Below, in pieces: positions 26,532-37,765 of a stretch of DNA of 64,000 bases. The notes below the pieces were generated by a model. The model did not search any database. It saw only the letters and a program-made list of their open reading frames with translations, and had not been told where the DNA came from. Made by a program: the position numbers and the translations under genes. This DNA comes from Epichloe hybrida (lineage: Eukaryota; Ascomycota; Sordariomycetes; Hypocreales; Clavicipitaceae): assembly GCA_019022495.1 (NCBI GenBank), contig JAFEKR010000004.1, positions 1,054,001 through 1,118,000 on the forward strand. Direction: 5' to 3'. The number at the start of each line of letters is the position of its first letter. Position 1 is the first letter of the stretch.

Positions 26532-29500
26532 ATAACACTCTAGCTCCCCTGTAGATAACTCGTAGCGAAGCTTACAGTGACCTAGCATAGGCCGGAGACT
26601 ATTTAAGTGCTATAAATGTGATAGCCCTAGACATAGTTTAAATAGATATAACATAGTAAACTACTTAATTTACAAAAGTAATAAGCATACTACTAAGAAG
26701 TATAAGGATAGTAGTAATAAAACCTCGGACCTAAATAAGATTCTAATTAGTTTAGCTTAGGCCTAGGATAATAGTCTTGCTATAGAAAAACCTATAAATA
26801 AGAGAATAAGAATACAAGTATCCTTGCGGTAAGAAAACTGCTAGTTAGCAGTGCTAGCGCTATTTAATATAGGCGTGGAATATTTAATAATTTACCCTAA
26901 ATTATTATTAAAATAGGATTAGAAGAATATAGAAAAAACAGAGATAATACTAGAAAGCATAAGTAAGAATAAGATCCTGCACTAGGGAATCCTATGTAAA
27001 CTAGTTAAGGTAAAAGATAGTATAGGCTATATAAAGGTCTACTAAGTTAGCTACTACATCACTAATATAGGAGAGGGAATACTCCTAGGGATAGACTAGA
27101 CCCTAGAATATAAACCTATAGTAATAGACTAAAAGCAGGGTTTCTAAAGGTTTCTAATAACCTAGGATTATATTACTTTTACTATAAGTAAGTAATAACT
27201 TTATAAGGTAGCAAAGTAGTCTTCTATTACACTAATACTAGCGTTACTAAAGATTAAGGTAGTTAACCTAAAGGTAATAGAAGAAGATACTAATAAAAAT
27301 TCACTAATAGGTAATATAATAAGTAATAACCTAAGTTATAGTGTAGTTATAGTAATAGCAGTAGAATATGCTTACATATTAAAGAAGAAAAAACTAAGAA
27401 GCGTAATAGCACTCTAGGTAGTGTTTTACAAAGAATTAGTAGCGCTTATGTAAAAGATAGATAGTAATACACCCCTATAGTAAATTCTAGAAGAGTATAT
27501 GGAATTTATAGATGTGTTTTTAAAGGAGCTAGCTAGTAAGCTCCCGGAATTAGGTAGTTATACTTATGTAATTAAATTAGAAAAGGGAAAATAACTACCC
27601 TAGGGACCTATATATAACCTAGCTAAAAAAGAGCTAGAAGTGCTTAGGGAGTACCTAGTAAGTGCGTAAGAGAAAGGGTAAATTAGAAGATTAATAAGCC
27701 TAGTAGGAGCCCTAATTTTATTTATTCCGAAAAAATCAGGGAAATTAAGGCTTTATATAGATTATAAGGGCCTTAATAGGATTACTATTAAAAATAAGGC
27801 CCCTTTACTACTAATCTCTGAAATCCTTAATTAATTAGTAGGTGTAAAGATTTTTACGTTACTAGATCTTTAAGAGGCATACTACTAGCTATGTATTCAT
27901 AAGGGTAATAAGTAAAAAATAGTATTCTATTACTGCTATAGGCACTTTAAATATCTTATAATACCATTTAGGTTAGTAAATACGCTAGCTACTTTTTAGG
28001 AATATATTAATAATGCTCTTAAGGGGCTTATAGATAAATTCTACATTATTTACCTTAATAATACTCTAATATATAGCAGTGACCCTATAAGACACATAGA
28101 GCATATTAAAAGAGTGCTAGGGTAACTTTAGGATGCTAACCTCTATATTAACCTTAAAAAGTGCTAATTTTTAGTTATAAAGGCAAAGTTTCTAGGTTTT
28201 ATTATATCTAAGAAGGGCATTAAGATAGAACTATTATAGGTTAAAGCTATTATAACCTAGCTAATACCTAGTAGTGTGTTTAATATTTAATTATTCCTTA
28301 GGTTTATAGGGTTTTACTAATACTTTATAAAATAGTATAGTAAGGTAGTAGTCCTACTAATAAACTATCTAAAGGGTATTTAACTAGTAGAGTTTAAGCT
28401 AGAGCTTAGTAAACTTATAGCATTTAGAGAACTCTAAAAGAAGTTCTAGGAGGTACTAATCTTAGTGTACTTTAACTTACTTTATTCACTAAGAGTAAAG
28501 ATAAACGCATCTAGTTACATAATTAGAGCTATACTTATAATATTAGTGCTAGGTAGCTAGCACCTAGTAGTGTATTTTTTAAGGAAGTTAACTAATATTA
28601 AACTTCGCTACTTAACCCTAGACACTAAGTTATTAGCAATCTAAGAGGTGTTTTAAGCCTAGAGATATTACCTTATATATTTAACTTATTAGATTATAGT
28701 TATTATAGACTATCTAAATCATAAGTACCTAGCTATAAAGCTAAAGCTATTTAGTAAGCAAGTGATAGCGTTAGATAAGCTCTGTCTATTTAATTTTAGG
28801 ATTAAATATTATATAGGTAAGCTAAACCCTGCTAATGCCTTATTAAGAAAAGCAAATTATATTAGTAAGGAGCGTAGGGTAAAGGCTATATCCTCGTAGC
28901 TACCTAACTTCTTAGCTAAGTTTTTAAATACTAAGTAGTAAGGGCGCTATATATATAATAGTGTAGTCATAGGCCCTAAGGTTATATTACTTAGTGTAGT
29001 TAATAGTTTATTATAAGAATACTATAAGGGCTATTTAAGCCTCTAGGGTTTTAAGAAGATATAACTTTATTATATTATTAAGGAACCTAATAGTCCTATA
29101 AAGCCTATAAGTAGTACGCTAACTAGGTTTACTTATTATAAGTAGTAAGGTTACGCCTTATTTATATTTTCTAATATTTCTATAAGTCTAGCAAGCCTAT
29201 AGGTTAGGAGTCTAGCTAGGTTAGTAGTTAGTAAGTAGCGTAAGCGCCCCCTTAAAACGCTACTTAGCTATAATTTATCTATAAGTCTAAAAGTATACTA
29301 TAAGCTAGCTACTTATAGTAGTATTATAGTAAGAATATAGGTAGTCTAGTAAACTTCTTCTAAGTTTACACGTAATGCGTGTCCTATATATGTAGAATTA
29401 GAGACTTTAATTTAAGTTATGTTATTTTAAGCATAGTAAGGTAATAACTTTACTATAGGTTATAGGAAGCTGCTTAAGAGTAGCAACCTTAAAGTGTTAT

Positions 29501-30726
29501 AGATATAGTCTATTAGGCCCTCTAAGCTATTAATGTTTTAAAATAGAATTTTTATTCTAGTAAGTATAAGAAAGGAAATTTTACTACTTACCTATAATAA
29601 CCTAGTAGTGGGCTACTAGGGAGTTAGCAGGACCCTCTATTAGATTATAAGTTAGTATTACTAGCTAATAATAAAGAAAGATACTAAGTTATATATATAA
29701 ACTTATATAAGCTATTAGACTTTAAAGCTAAGGCACTACAAACCTTATAGCAAGCTAGCTATGCTACTAGTGCCTGATTAGCCTTTTTAAGAATTATTAA
29801 TGGATTTTATTACGGGGCTACCACCTATAAAAGATATAAATTAGACTTATAATGTAATCTTAGTTATTGTGGACTATTTCACAAAATACGGTATTTATAT
29901 CCCTATTTTAACGCGGATAACTAGTAATAGGTTAGCTACTATATTCCTAAAGTATGTTTTTAGGGATTATAATGCCCTAGAAGGCATTATTATAGACTAT
30001 AGTTTAACTTTTACTAGTGGGTTTTAGATAACCTTCTGCTATCTTATTATAACTAAGCAGCGACTAAGCACTGTGTTTTACCTATAAATAGATAGTTAGA
30101 TAGAATATTTAAACTAAGTTTTAGAGTATTATTTAAGAGCCTTTACTTGCTTTAATTAGACTAATTAGGCTAATAATCTTTTAATAGCATAGTTTATATA
30201 TAACATAAGCGTCTATTTAACTTATAACTACACCCTAGCTAAGGCGCTATAAGGCTATAACCCTAGGGGACTATAGCAAGCAGTTATAGACATCCCTATA
30301 GTGAATAACTAGGTAGAGACTTATATTACTACGCTAAGAGATAGATATATAGTAATTAAGCAGCTTCTAAGTAACTTATAAGCCTAGTATATAAAATACT
30401 ATAACAAGAAGCAGACCCTAATGAAGTTTAGAGTAAGTAACTATATTTTATTATTTATAAAGAATATTAACTTATAGTAACCTAGTAGGAAGCTAAGTAT
30501 AAAGTACCTAAGCCCTTATAAAATTAAAAAGGTAATTAGGACTTATAGTTTAGTGTACTAACTAAAGCTACTACCTAGTACATAACTATATAATGTTTTT
30601 AATATTACTAATCTTAAACTATTTATAGGGGATCTAACTAATATAGAAGATACATCCTTGCTATAAGATAATATTATAGATAATAAGCAGGAGTTTAAAG
30701 TTAAAAGAATTATATTATATTATTAT
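26532..30726 (+). pseudogene. Gypsy-A gag end and pol relic, up to the chromodomain
   Basis: Gypsy-A resumes here with the duplicated ATAAC. It carries the zinc knuckle (26608-26649), a protease with N-I-G-V-E where Gypsy-B has N-I-G-A-E, RT, RNase H and integrase, each colinear with Gypsy-B about 6.5 kb upstream. The chromodomain starts near 30,690 and is cut after about ten residues by the hAT-like element. The rest lies at 32706-32860. The copies differ mainly by transitions. Confidence 0.82.
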
Positions 30727-32705
30727 CAGAGCATGTAATGTAATGTAATGTAATGTAATATTTGGGGTTTGGATGTAATGTGTAATGTAATGTAATGTGT
30801 AATTACATTACATTACATTACATTACATTACAAACATTACAAATGTAATGTTAGGAGGAAAAGAAAGTGGGGTATATTAATATCTTATAATATACTTTAG
30901 ATTTTTCTCTATTAGATTAATATAAGTGTTTTTATAATAGGTATTTTATTAAATTTACTATTAAATATCTTAATTTCCTATCTTTTAGACTATTAGTTAT
31001 ATCTTCTAGTATAGGGTATATATAGTAAGTTTATGAGGTTAATTAGATTCTTTGAATTCTTTTACATATTATGAGATATTATATTAACTATATATCTATT
31101 TTCTTATAATTATATTTCTATTATTTTAAATAAGACTTTTTATTACTAAAAAATACCCTATATATCCCTTTTTAAATAATATAAAATAATATATTATAAA
31201 TCTAAATAACTATATTAAGAAAATATATTTTAACTTTTATATACCTTATAATTTATATTATTTATATAATTTATATTTAGAATAATATCTATTTTTATAA
31301 ATTTAATGTTTAACTTTTTTTAAATTTCTTTAATTTCTTTTTTTTCTTTTATAAAATATAGAAATAAAGTATAGGAATTTAAGAATAAAAAGTTTTAAAA
31401 AATAGTATAATTATATAATTAAATATCTTATTTAATATATATTATTTAAAAAAAGCTTTATTTACTAGATTTAAAATAATAAGGTTATTATATAGAATTA
31501 ATATAGCTTATATTAGAAAGTAAGTCCAAAAGTAAGTCTTATTAATTATTATCCTTACTAATCTATAGGTTATTTACTTAGATATATATAATTTTCTTTT
31601 GCAAAGAAGGCATATCTCAAAGTGGGTCTAAAAGTGGGTCTTATTAATTATTATTCTTACTAATTTATAGCTTATTTGCTTAAATATTTATGATTTTCTA
31701 TTAACAAGAAGGCATATCTTAAAGTGGGTCTTAAAGTGGGTCTTATTAATTATTATCCTTACTAATCTATAGGTTATTTGCTAAGATATTTATGATTTTC
31801 TCTTAACAAGAAGGTATATCTTAAAGTGGGTCCAAAAGTGGGTCCAATTATTATCCTTACTAATCTATAGGTTATTTGCTAAGATATTTATGATTTTCTC
31901 TTAACAAGAAGGTATATTTTAAAGTGGGCCTTAAAGTGGGTATTATTAATTATTATCCTTACTAATTTATAGCTTATTTGCTTAGATCCTTAATTCCTTA
32001 TGATTTTCTACTAACAAGAAGGTATATTTTAAAATGGGTCTAAAAGTGGGTCCGATTAATAATCCTTACTAATTTATAGCTTATTTGCTTAGATATTTAT
32101 GATTTTCTGTTAAAAAGAAGGTATATCTTAAAATTAGGCCTTAAAGTGGGCCTTACTAATAATAGTACTAATAGTATTAACTTCTTTATAGCTTATTTAC
32201 TTAGATAGTAATAATTTTCTATAAAAGAAAGTATATCTTAAAGTAAGTCTAAAAGTAAGTCTTTTTATTTATAGTTATAACTTATATTTACTAATATACT
32301 TAGTTTTATACTATTTTTTATTAGAAAAAGTATATTTAAAACTAAGTCTTAAAATTTTTCTTAGAAGTAAGCTTAAAAAATAAGTTTTATTAGTTTAATT
32401 AGTCTTAATAGCTATAATTAAGGATAATATAATAAATAAACCTTAATTTATATTTTTATAAACCTAATATAAACTTACTTATAGGTAAATTAAGTTTATA
32501 ACTATTTATTTCTAATTATCTAACCTTAATAATAAAAAATAAAAAATAATTACAAATAATTACAAATAATTACATGTAATGTAATGTAATGTGTAAAAGG
32601 GGGGTGTAATGTAATGTAATGTAATGTGTAATGTAATGTAATGTGTAATAATTACATTACATTACAAACATTACACAATGTAATGTAATGTAATGTGATG
32701 CTCTG
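30727..32705. mobile_element. hAT-like non-autonomous DNA element in the Gypsy-A chromodomain
   Basis: A 1979-bp insertion starts CAGAGCAT and ends ATGCTCTG, perfect 8-bp terminal inverted repeats, and is flanked by the 8-bp direct repeat ATTATTAT (30719-30726 and 32706-32713). The empty site is visible in Gypsy-B near 24,205 with one ATTATTAT. An 8-bp duplication and CAGNG ends are hallmarks of the hAT superfamily. Both sub-terminal zones are packed with TGTAATG and its complement CATTACA in several arrays. The interior holds about eight copies of a roughly 100-bp tandem repeat and very AT-rich DNA. I find no transposase frame, so any movement would need a transposase made elsewhere. It is the most recent or second most recent event in the nest. 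Confidence 0.85.
31510..32300. repeat. About 100-bp tandem repeat inside the hAT-like element
   Basis: Units begin near 31525, 31621, 31721, 31824, 31923, 32034, 32130 and 32235. Each contains a doubled AAAGTGGGTC box, then TTATTAATTATTATCC, then TTATTTGCTTAGATATTTAT and an AAGAAGG box. The outer units are more diverged (GTAAGTC for GTGGGTC). No coding capacity is seen. Confidence 0.8.
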
Positions 32706-34761
32706 ATTATTATAATAGGAGACGTTGGAAATACCTAGTTAAATAGAAGGGCTATAATACTTTAGAAAATTCTTAGGTAAAGAAAAGAGATTTTATTATA
32801 ATAGATATTATTAAGGATTATAAGCGGTAACTAAGCAGCTAGTTTGTAAACATAGAGGTGTATTTAATAGATTTCAGATAGTAGTAGCAATATATAAAAA
32901 AAAATCCAGATAATTTCTTAGATAACCTAACTTATAGCTACTTCACACTAATTACTCCATTAATATATCACCCGCTAGGCCCTTAGTAATCTTACTAGTA
33001 ATAATAGGGGCGGAGGATTTATCCTTATTATTAGAAGAATCCCCCTCTCTATATATATATATATAGAGCTTACTAGGGAGGTCTAGCAGCCTAATATAAG
33101 TAGGAAGCATAGATATGTTAGTAGTAAGCTACTAGTAAGTTAGTAAAGCTATAAGCTAAAGCATAGGAAGTATATATAGATAGAAGATTTTATGTAATAA
33201 AACGCAAACTATTAGAAATATTAATCTAGACTTCTAGATTAATAGTATTATTAAGTAGTAATATAGTAACTTATTTATTAGCATTAGCCTTATATGTAAC
33301 TTCTACTATAAGTTACGCTTACCTTACTTGCCTATGCTTATTAGTATTTTTAGTAGTTAGGAGTGTATTATAAAGTTTATATTTTATACGTATTAGATGC
33401 TAGTAGTATATTAGTAGTAACTAAGTTATAAAAACAAGAGATATATATATTATTAAGAAAGTATAGATTATTATTAGGATTACTATAAGTATTAATACGC
33501 TTAAAGAGCGTATAGTATAACTAGGTAAACTAAGTAATATACTAGTAGTATATTAGTATATATATTAGTAGTAGGAAAAGGAGGATAAACCCTAGCGTAG
33601 TCCTTATTATTATGCGTATAATAGGCGTATTTTATTAAGTTATTTATATAAGTTAGGAGTAATATATAGTAAGATAGTAGTGAAGTTATACTTAGAGAAT
33701 TAGTATATTAGGTTAGGATAGATTTGCCCTTAATAATATATTATAGCTTCGTACTATTACTATCTTTAGGTATAATAGCCTATATTATAACCTACTATAT
33801 ATAGTAAATATAAGGAATTTTTATTTTACTAGTACTACTAGCTATAAGTTAGTAGGGTAAGCGCTAGGGGGACCTAGATATTATACTTATATAGAAATTT
33901 TAAAAGCTAAATATTTCTTACTAGAAGACTTTAAAGGGGATATTATAGGAGTCTTTAAAATAGAAGGAGGTAGTAGTAGTAAAGTGGTTACTTATATTAA
34001 AGATATTATTAACTACTAGTAAGTTAGTAGTAATATACTATAAGAAACTTATAGGTAAAAGGTAAGCTACTAATATTTTAGTGTTTAAGAGGATTTAGAT
34101 ATTTTAGATAAGAATAGATATAGATAATAAAGTAATACTATAGGATATTAGTAATTACTATAAGAGAAGCTATAAAGCTGCTAGCTTATAGGTAAGGGTA
34201 ACTTATAATACTAAGGGAGGATATAGAGGGAAGAAAAGTATATAAAAGTAAGGGGAAGCAGGCCTCTTTTATATTAGCCCTAGACCCTTAAGTAATTTAC
34301 ACGCTATATATAGCTAATCTAGGAATTATAATATTTATAGTTATAGCTACTACTAGTAAATACGCACGCTAGCTATAAACTCCTAGTAAGATTAATATAA
34401 TATCCCTAATATTAGATAAGAAGTTATTTGTTTTAAATAGCGCGTATTACCCTAACTATTTAACCTAATTATAAAACTTAATATAGGTAGTTTACTTACT
34501 TAGCGCTAATAACTTATTAGATAGAGGTATATATAGTAAAGGTAATAAAGCAGTGAGTGTGTAGCTATCTATAATCTAGGTATTATAAGGAAGATTACCT
34601 AGGTCCTAATAATATCTACCTTATTATTTTAAGCGGATGTAATACCACGCACTAATAGTATAGCTAGTAACATAAATATTACTATAGGTTATGCGTAGCA
34701 AACACACACTAGCTAAGTAGCTCTTTATAATTAAGGATAATTATATATTAGGGGGGTAGTA
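32706..34761 (+). pseudogene. Gypsy-A chromodomain end and 3' extension
   Basis: The chromodomain continues after the hAT-like insertion, with the K-Y-L-V-K-x-K-G-Y-N box at about 32,730-32,760. The same 1.9-kb 3' extension as in Gypsy-B follows, with a polypurine AGGGGGG just before the LTR. Numerous RIP-type stops are present. Confidence 0.75.
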
Positions 34762-35028
34762 TATTAGGAGCATAGAGGCTAGGGAGTCGCGGATAGGATG
34801 GTTATATAATAGAGCCCTTAGGTAAGCCTTAGCCTACATAGATAACTAAGTAGCTACTAGATAGCTACATGCGTATAGTAAGGTATTTAGATAAGGACTG
34901 CCTATAAGAGATATAGAAGGTTAGAGTTTAAGACCTTTATGTACTTACCCCTAAGTAGTAGCTCTTTAGCTATAACTAAGAACCTTAGCCTTTACTCCGT
35001 TTATATCTCCTTAAACATAGTCGTGACA
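34762..35028 (+). repeat. 3' LTR of Gypsy-A
   Basis: A 267-bp partner of 17408-17674, it begins TATTAGGAGCAT and ends CATAGTCGTGACA. It is followed by the target duplication GCTTA and by the resumed RNase H of Copia-B. Confidence 0.9.
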
Positions 35029-35460
35029 GCTTACCTCTGAGATTTATGGTATAGTTACTAGTGCTAATATAGCTTATGTAATCTTAATGACGCTTAGGTT
35101 AATCACACACTAGTTAAACCTCCCTATAATTCCTATTATTATCTATACTAATTTATACTCTTTATATAAATACCTTATTAAGCTTAGTACTATAAAAGAG
35201 AAGCGCCTTATAATTAATATTATAGCTCTTTGTTAATTATACAAGCAACAAGAGATCTATAAGATTAGATAGATTAATAGGAATGATAACCTTGCTAATG
35301 CATTTATAAAGGTATTACTAAATAAGGCATTTAAGAGGTTTATCATAAGTAATAAAGCAACTATTAGGATAGAGGGGTAAGTTATGTAATTATAGCTCTT
35401 ATGTTAATCTAATAAGGTTAAAGATATTAAGATTAGGCTTACTTATCCTTATATAGGCTT
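35029..35460 (+). pseudogene. Copia-B RNase H relic, 3' part
   Basis: The frame reads S-E-I-Y-G-M-V, then A-N-M-A-Y-V-I-L-x-T-L-R-L-I, T-N-L-Y-S-L-Y-K-Y-L-I-K-L, R-W-I-N-R-N-D-N-L-A-N-A-F-I-K. This is the C-terminal RNase H of copia polyproteins, whose ending is usually A-D-A-(F/M)-T-K. It joins in frame with 17407 when Gypsy-A is removed. Confidence 0.85.
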
Positions 35461-35616
35461 ATAGATTAAATATTATCTTTTATTACGCCCCTTTCCCTTA
35501 CTCTTTTCTTATAATATTATTTATAATTATTTAATCTTACTTATTCATTAATTCTTTTTTAATTATCTTATTAATATTATGCGTTAATAGTTATATTAAA
35601 AAGAGAGAGTCTCTAG

Positions 35617-35912
35617 TGTTAGAATAAGCATAATATTAATAAGGCTACGCGCCTCTAATTAGCTAGGCGCGTTATATCACGGACCTACATGTCTGGCCTG
35701 ACCGCGCTATGATTAGCGTTAGCATATGTGGCCTCTTCGCTAATAACCTTAATTAAGGCCCCTTTTCCTATAATAAATAGCGTACCCTCTTTACTTCTAT
35801 TTAATCCCTCTTTTGCTTATAGAGATAGACTAGAATATATAATAATTACGTGCACTTTAGTCCACCCCGAAAACCCTACGCGTAGGTCAATGGTATCCTG
35901 TAGATACTAACA
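35617..35912 (+). repeat. 3' LTR of Copia-B
   Basis: A 296-bp partner of 5290-5585, it begins TGTTAGAATA and ends GATACTAACA. The target duplication TTAGT follows at 35913-35917. A purine-rich AAAAAGAGAGAG precedes it at about 35599. This is also the right edge of the RIP-altered island. Confidence 0.9.
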
Positions 35913-35917
35913 TTAGT

Positions 35918-36235
35918 ATCTAATCCTATTATAGGTATTTACGCGCCCCCTGCTAGTATAGTATATTATAAATAGGGGTAAATGCGAAGTGGACTTAATT
36001 CTATAACTTTCTATGCAAATTTATAGCCGAAAATGGTTAGCGCGTCCCTTATGCATCGTTGTGCACTCTGCTAACTTAGCAGAGTTTTCGTGGATCACAC
36101 CCTTGGAGCGCACTAATCGTCGTCTTCACGCCACCATTATAACTCTACCCTTGCTCTGCCATGACAAACGCACCATACTGTCCTGTACTGTCCCGAGCTC
36201 GATACAACCGACTAGTTTCACGAGCAGCCTCTTCT
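35918..36235. other. Transition from transposon island to ordinary DNA
   Basis: The first 70 bases are still TA-rich. From about 35,990 the composition changes to mixed DNA with CA and CG dinucleotides. No intact gene is seen; the last part may be the eroded 5' end of the ankyrin relic that follows. Confidence 0.6.
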
Positions 36236-37461
36236 GACACGAGTTGCATCGAATGGCCACTTGCAAATGGCAGAGTGGCTTCTTAGCCAGAATGTTGACG
36301 TGAACCATCGAGACGAGAAGGTTGGGCAAACACCGCTTCTACATGCTATCAGTAGAAACAACTTTAGTATTGTCAAATAACTATTGGAGACTCCGGGCAT
36401 TGATGTGAATCGACATGGAACGTCGTTTGCCTTTACGCCTTTGACGCTGGCCAACGAGACAGGGCAGGAAAATTTGTCAGTTTGCTGCTGAAGACACCTT
36501 GTGCCGGCATGAATGCTCCTGATGGCTCAGGGGCGTCGCCTTCATCATGTGCCGCAGGGATGGGCCATGCCTCAGTTTTGAAGCTCTTGCTTGACTTTGG
36601 TCAAACGACGAACGATTGTAACCAAAATATCTTGTCCGCCGCGCTATCTAGCGATCCACATCGGCGTCAATAAACAAGATCTTTTGGAAACATTGCAGAT
36701 TCCGCTTCAAATGCCACAAATTTGTGCCAGCCATACAGACAGTGTAGGGAAAATATTCCCTACATGGGCCGCCATGAAAGGTGATGTTGATCTTGTCAAC
36801 TTGCTCCTGGCTTGTGGAAAATACGACATCAACCATGTGGGACGAATATGGCGATACTGCATTCATGTGGGCGTCCAAGAGATCTTCACAGGTGATGCAG
36901 TGCCTATATGACACTGACGAGATAATTATCAACGATAGTTTCGAGTGACCAGCGAACAAGCCGATTTGGCTTGCAGTACGGGAAAATTATCTTTGGTCTG
37001 TGCAATGGCTCCTCGCTATGGCCCATCTTGATGTTAGTGCTCGCGACGATCAAGGCCATACACTTTTCGAGTGGGCGGTGCTCAACGGAGAGCCCAAAAT
37101 GGTAGACTGTCCCTCCTCTTCACCCAAAATCGACCTCAACACGAAAAACAAACAAGGCAAGACATCTTTGCATCGGGGAACTATTCGAGGTGACGACAAG
37201 CTAGTGAGACGTCTTGTAACATCCAAAAGGGGTGACATCAACGCTCAAGATCTCCGTGGCCGAACATCAGTATCTTTGGCAGCGGAAATGGGGTTCAACG
37301 TTGTTATGGAAGCCCTTCTCCTGTCAGATAAAATCGACATCTTGAAAGCTGGCAACAACAGGGACACGCCGTTGAATGTGGCCCTGAAACCCCAGTACAG
37401 TCTTTGCGTCCGATTACCTCGGAGCACGGGTCATTTGGATGGGGTTACTCACGGCTATTGA
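36236..37461 (+). pseudogene. Ankyrin-repeat protein gene relic
   Basis: Joined frames give a run of ankyrin-like units: G-Q-T-P-L-L-H-A-I (about 36,325), a unit around V-L-K-L-L-L-D-F-G (36,575), W-A-A-M-K-G-D-V-D-L-V-N-L-L-L-A-C-G (36,770), G-H-T-L-F-E-W-A-V (37,055), G-K-T-S-L-H-R-G (37,160) and G-R-T-S-V-S-L-A-A-E-M-G (37,260). Ankyrin units bind other proteins. A stop (TAA near 36,378) and at least three frame changes (near 36,470, 36,665 and 36,835) break it. No start with an effector domain such as NACHT is visible. The lesions are not mainly the RIP pattern seen to the left. A short hidden intron could account for one of the breaks, but not for all. Confidence 0.75.
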
Positions 37462-37765
37462 CTTGATGCGATGAGCAGCTAAGATGATTCTGAAAAAGGA
37501 GGCGGTACGCCTAGTGGACCTTGAAACGTAGAACCACATTGATGAGAGGTTGCCAGATGCCACGAATAGCTACCGCATACGCACCAAAAAGCTTTCTTTG
37601 GTGCTGCAACTTGATTCGAATTGTCGTCAAATTATTCTAGATCATTGAACTGACACTGGGCTTTACATATTGAACGAATCGGCACACCCGGCTCTGCGGA
37701 TACTACTTCAAAAGGAGCAAAAATAGGGTAATCCTATGGCCCGGCCAAATTAGGGCGATTTCTCC
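37462..37765. other. Spacer between two gene relics
   Basis: No convincing frame. A short stretch near 37,680-37,725 reads S-A-H-P-A-L-R-I-L-L-Q-K-E and could be the eroded tail of the ankyrin gene. Confidence 0.5.

Larger units (their letters stand above)
17408..35028 (+). mobile_element. Gypsy-A: Ty3/gypsy chromovirus relic, host of two further insertions
   Basis: The ends are 267-bp LTRs (17408-17674 and 34762-35028) with a perfect target duplication GCTTA in Copia-B (17403-17407 and 35029-35033). Its gag (17675-18718) is interrupted by Gypsy-B and resumes at 26532. Its chromodomain is interrupted at 30727 by a hAT-like element and resumes at 32706. Subtracting both insertions and their duplications leaves 7816 bp, almost exactly the 7813 bp of Gypsy-B. 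Domain order is gag with CCHC, protease, RT, RNase H, integrase, chromodomain. The copy is dead by TAG and TAA stops, although its zinc knuckle at 26608-26649 is better kept (C-Y-K-C-D-S-P-R-H) than in Gypsy-B. Confidence 0.9.
5290..35912 (+). mobile_element. Copia-B: copia-type LTR retrotransposon split by nested insertions
   Basis: The outer element has 296-bp LTRs (5290-5585 and 35617-35912) and a perfect target duplication TTAGT (5285-5289 and 35913-35917). Its body lies in three pieces: 5586-7820 (gag), 14318-17407 (protease, integrase, RT, start of RNase H) and 35029-35616 (rest of RNase H and 3' end). The pieces are split by a LINE and by Gypsy-A. The reading frame rejoins cleanly across the Gypsy-A site, from R-S-V-L-T at 17407 to S-E-I-Y-G-M-V at 35034. 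Without its insertions the element is about 6.5 kb. The order gag-PR-IN-RT-RH is that of Ty1/copia. TAG and TAA stops throughout show that it is dead. Confidence 0.9.

Noticed and set aside
30727..30850. TGTAATG runs as telomere-like repeats
   Set aside because: The word is not TTAGGG, the runs occur in both orientations and are confined to the ends of one transposon.
31510..32300. Possible CRISPR-like array
   Set aside because: The units are directly adjacent with no unique spacers, lie inside a transposon of a eukaryote, and have no cas genes nearby.
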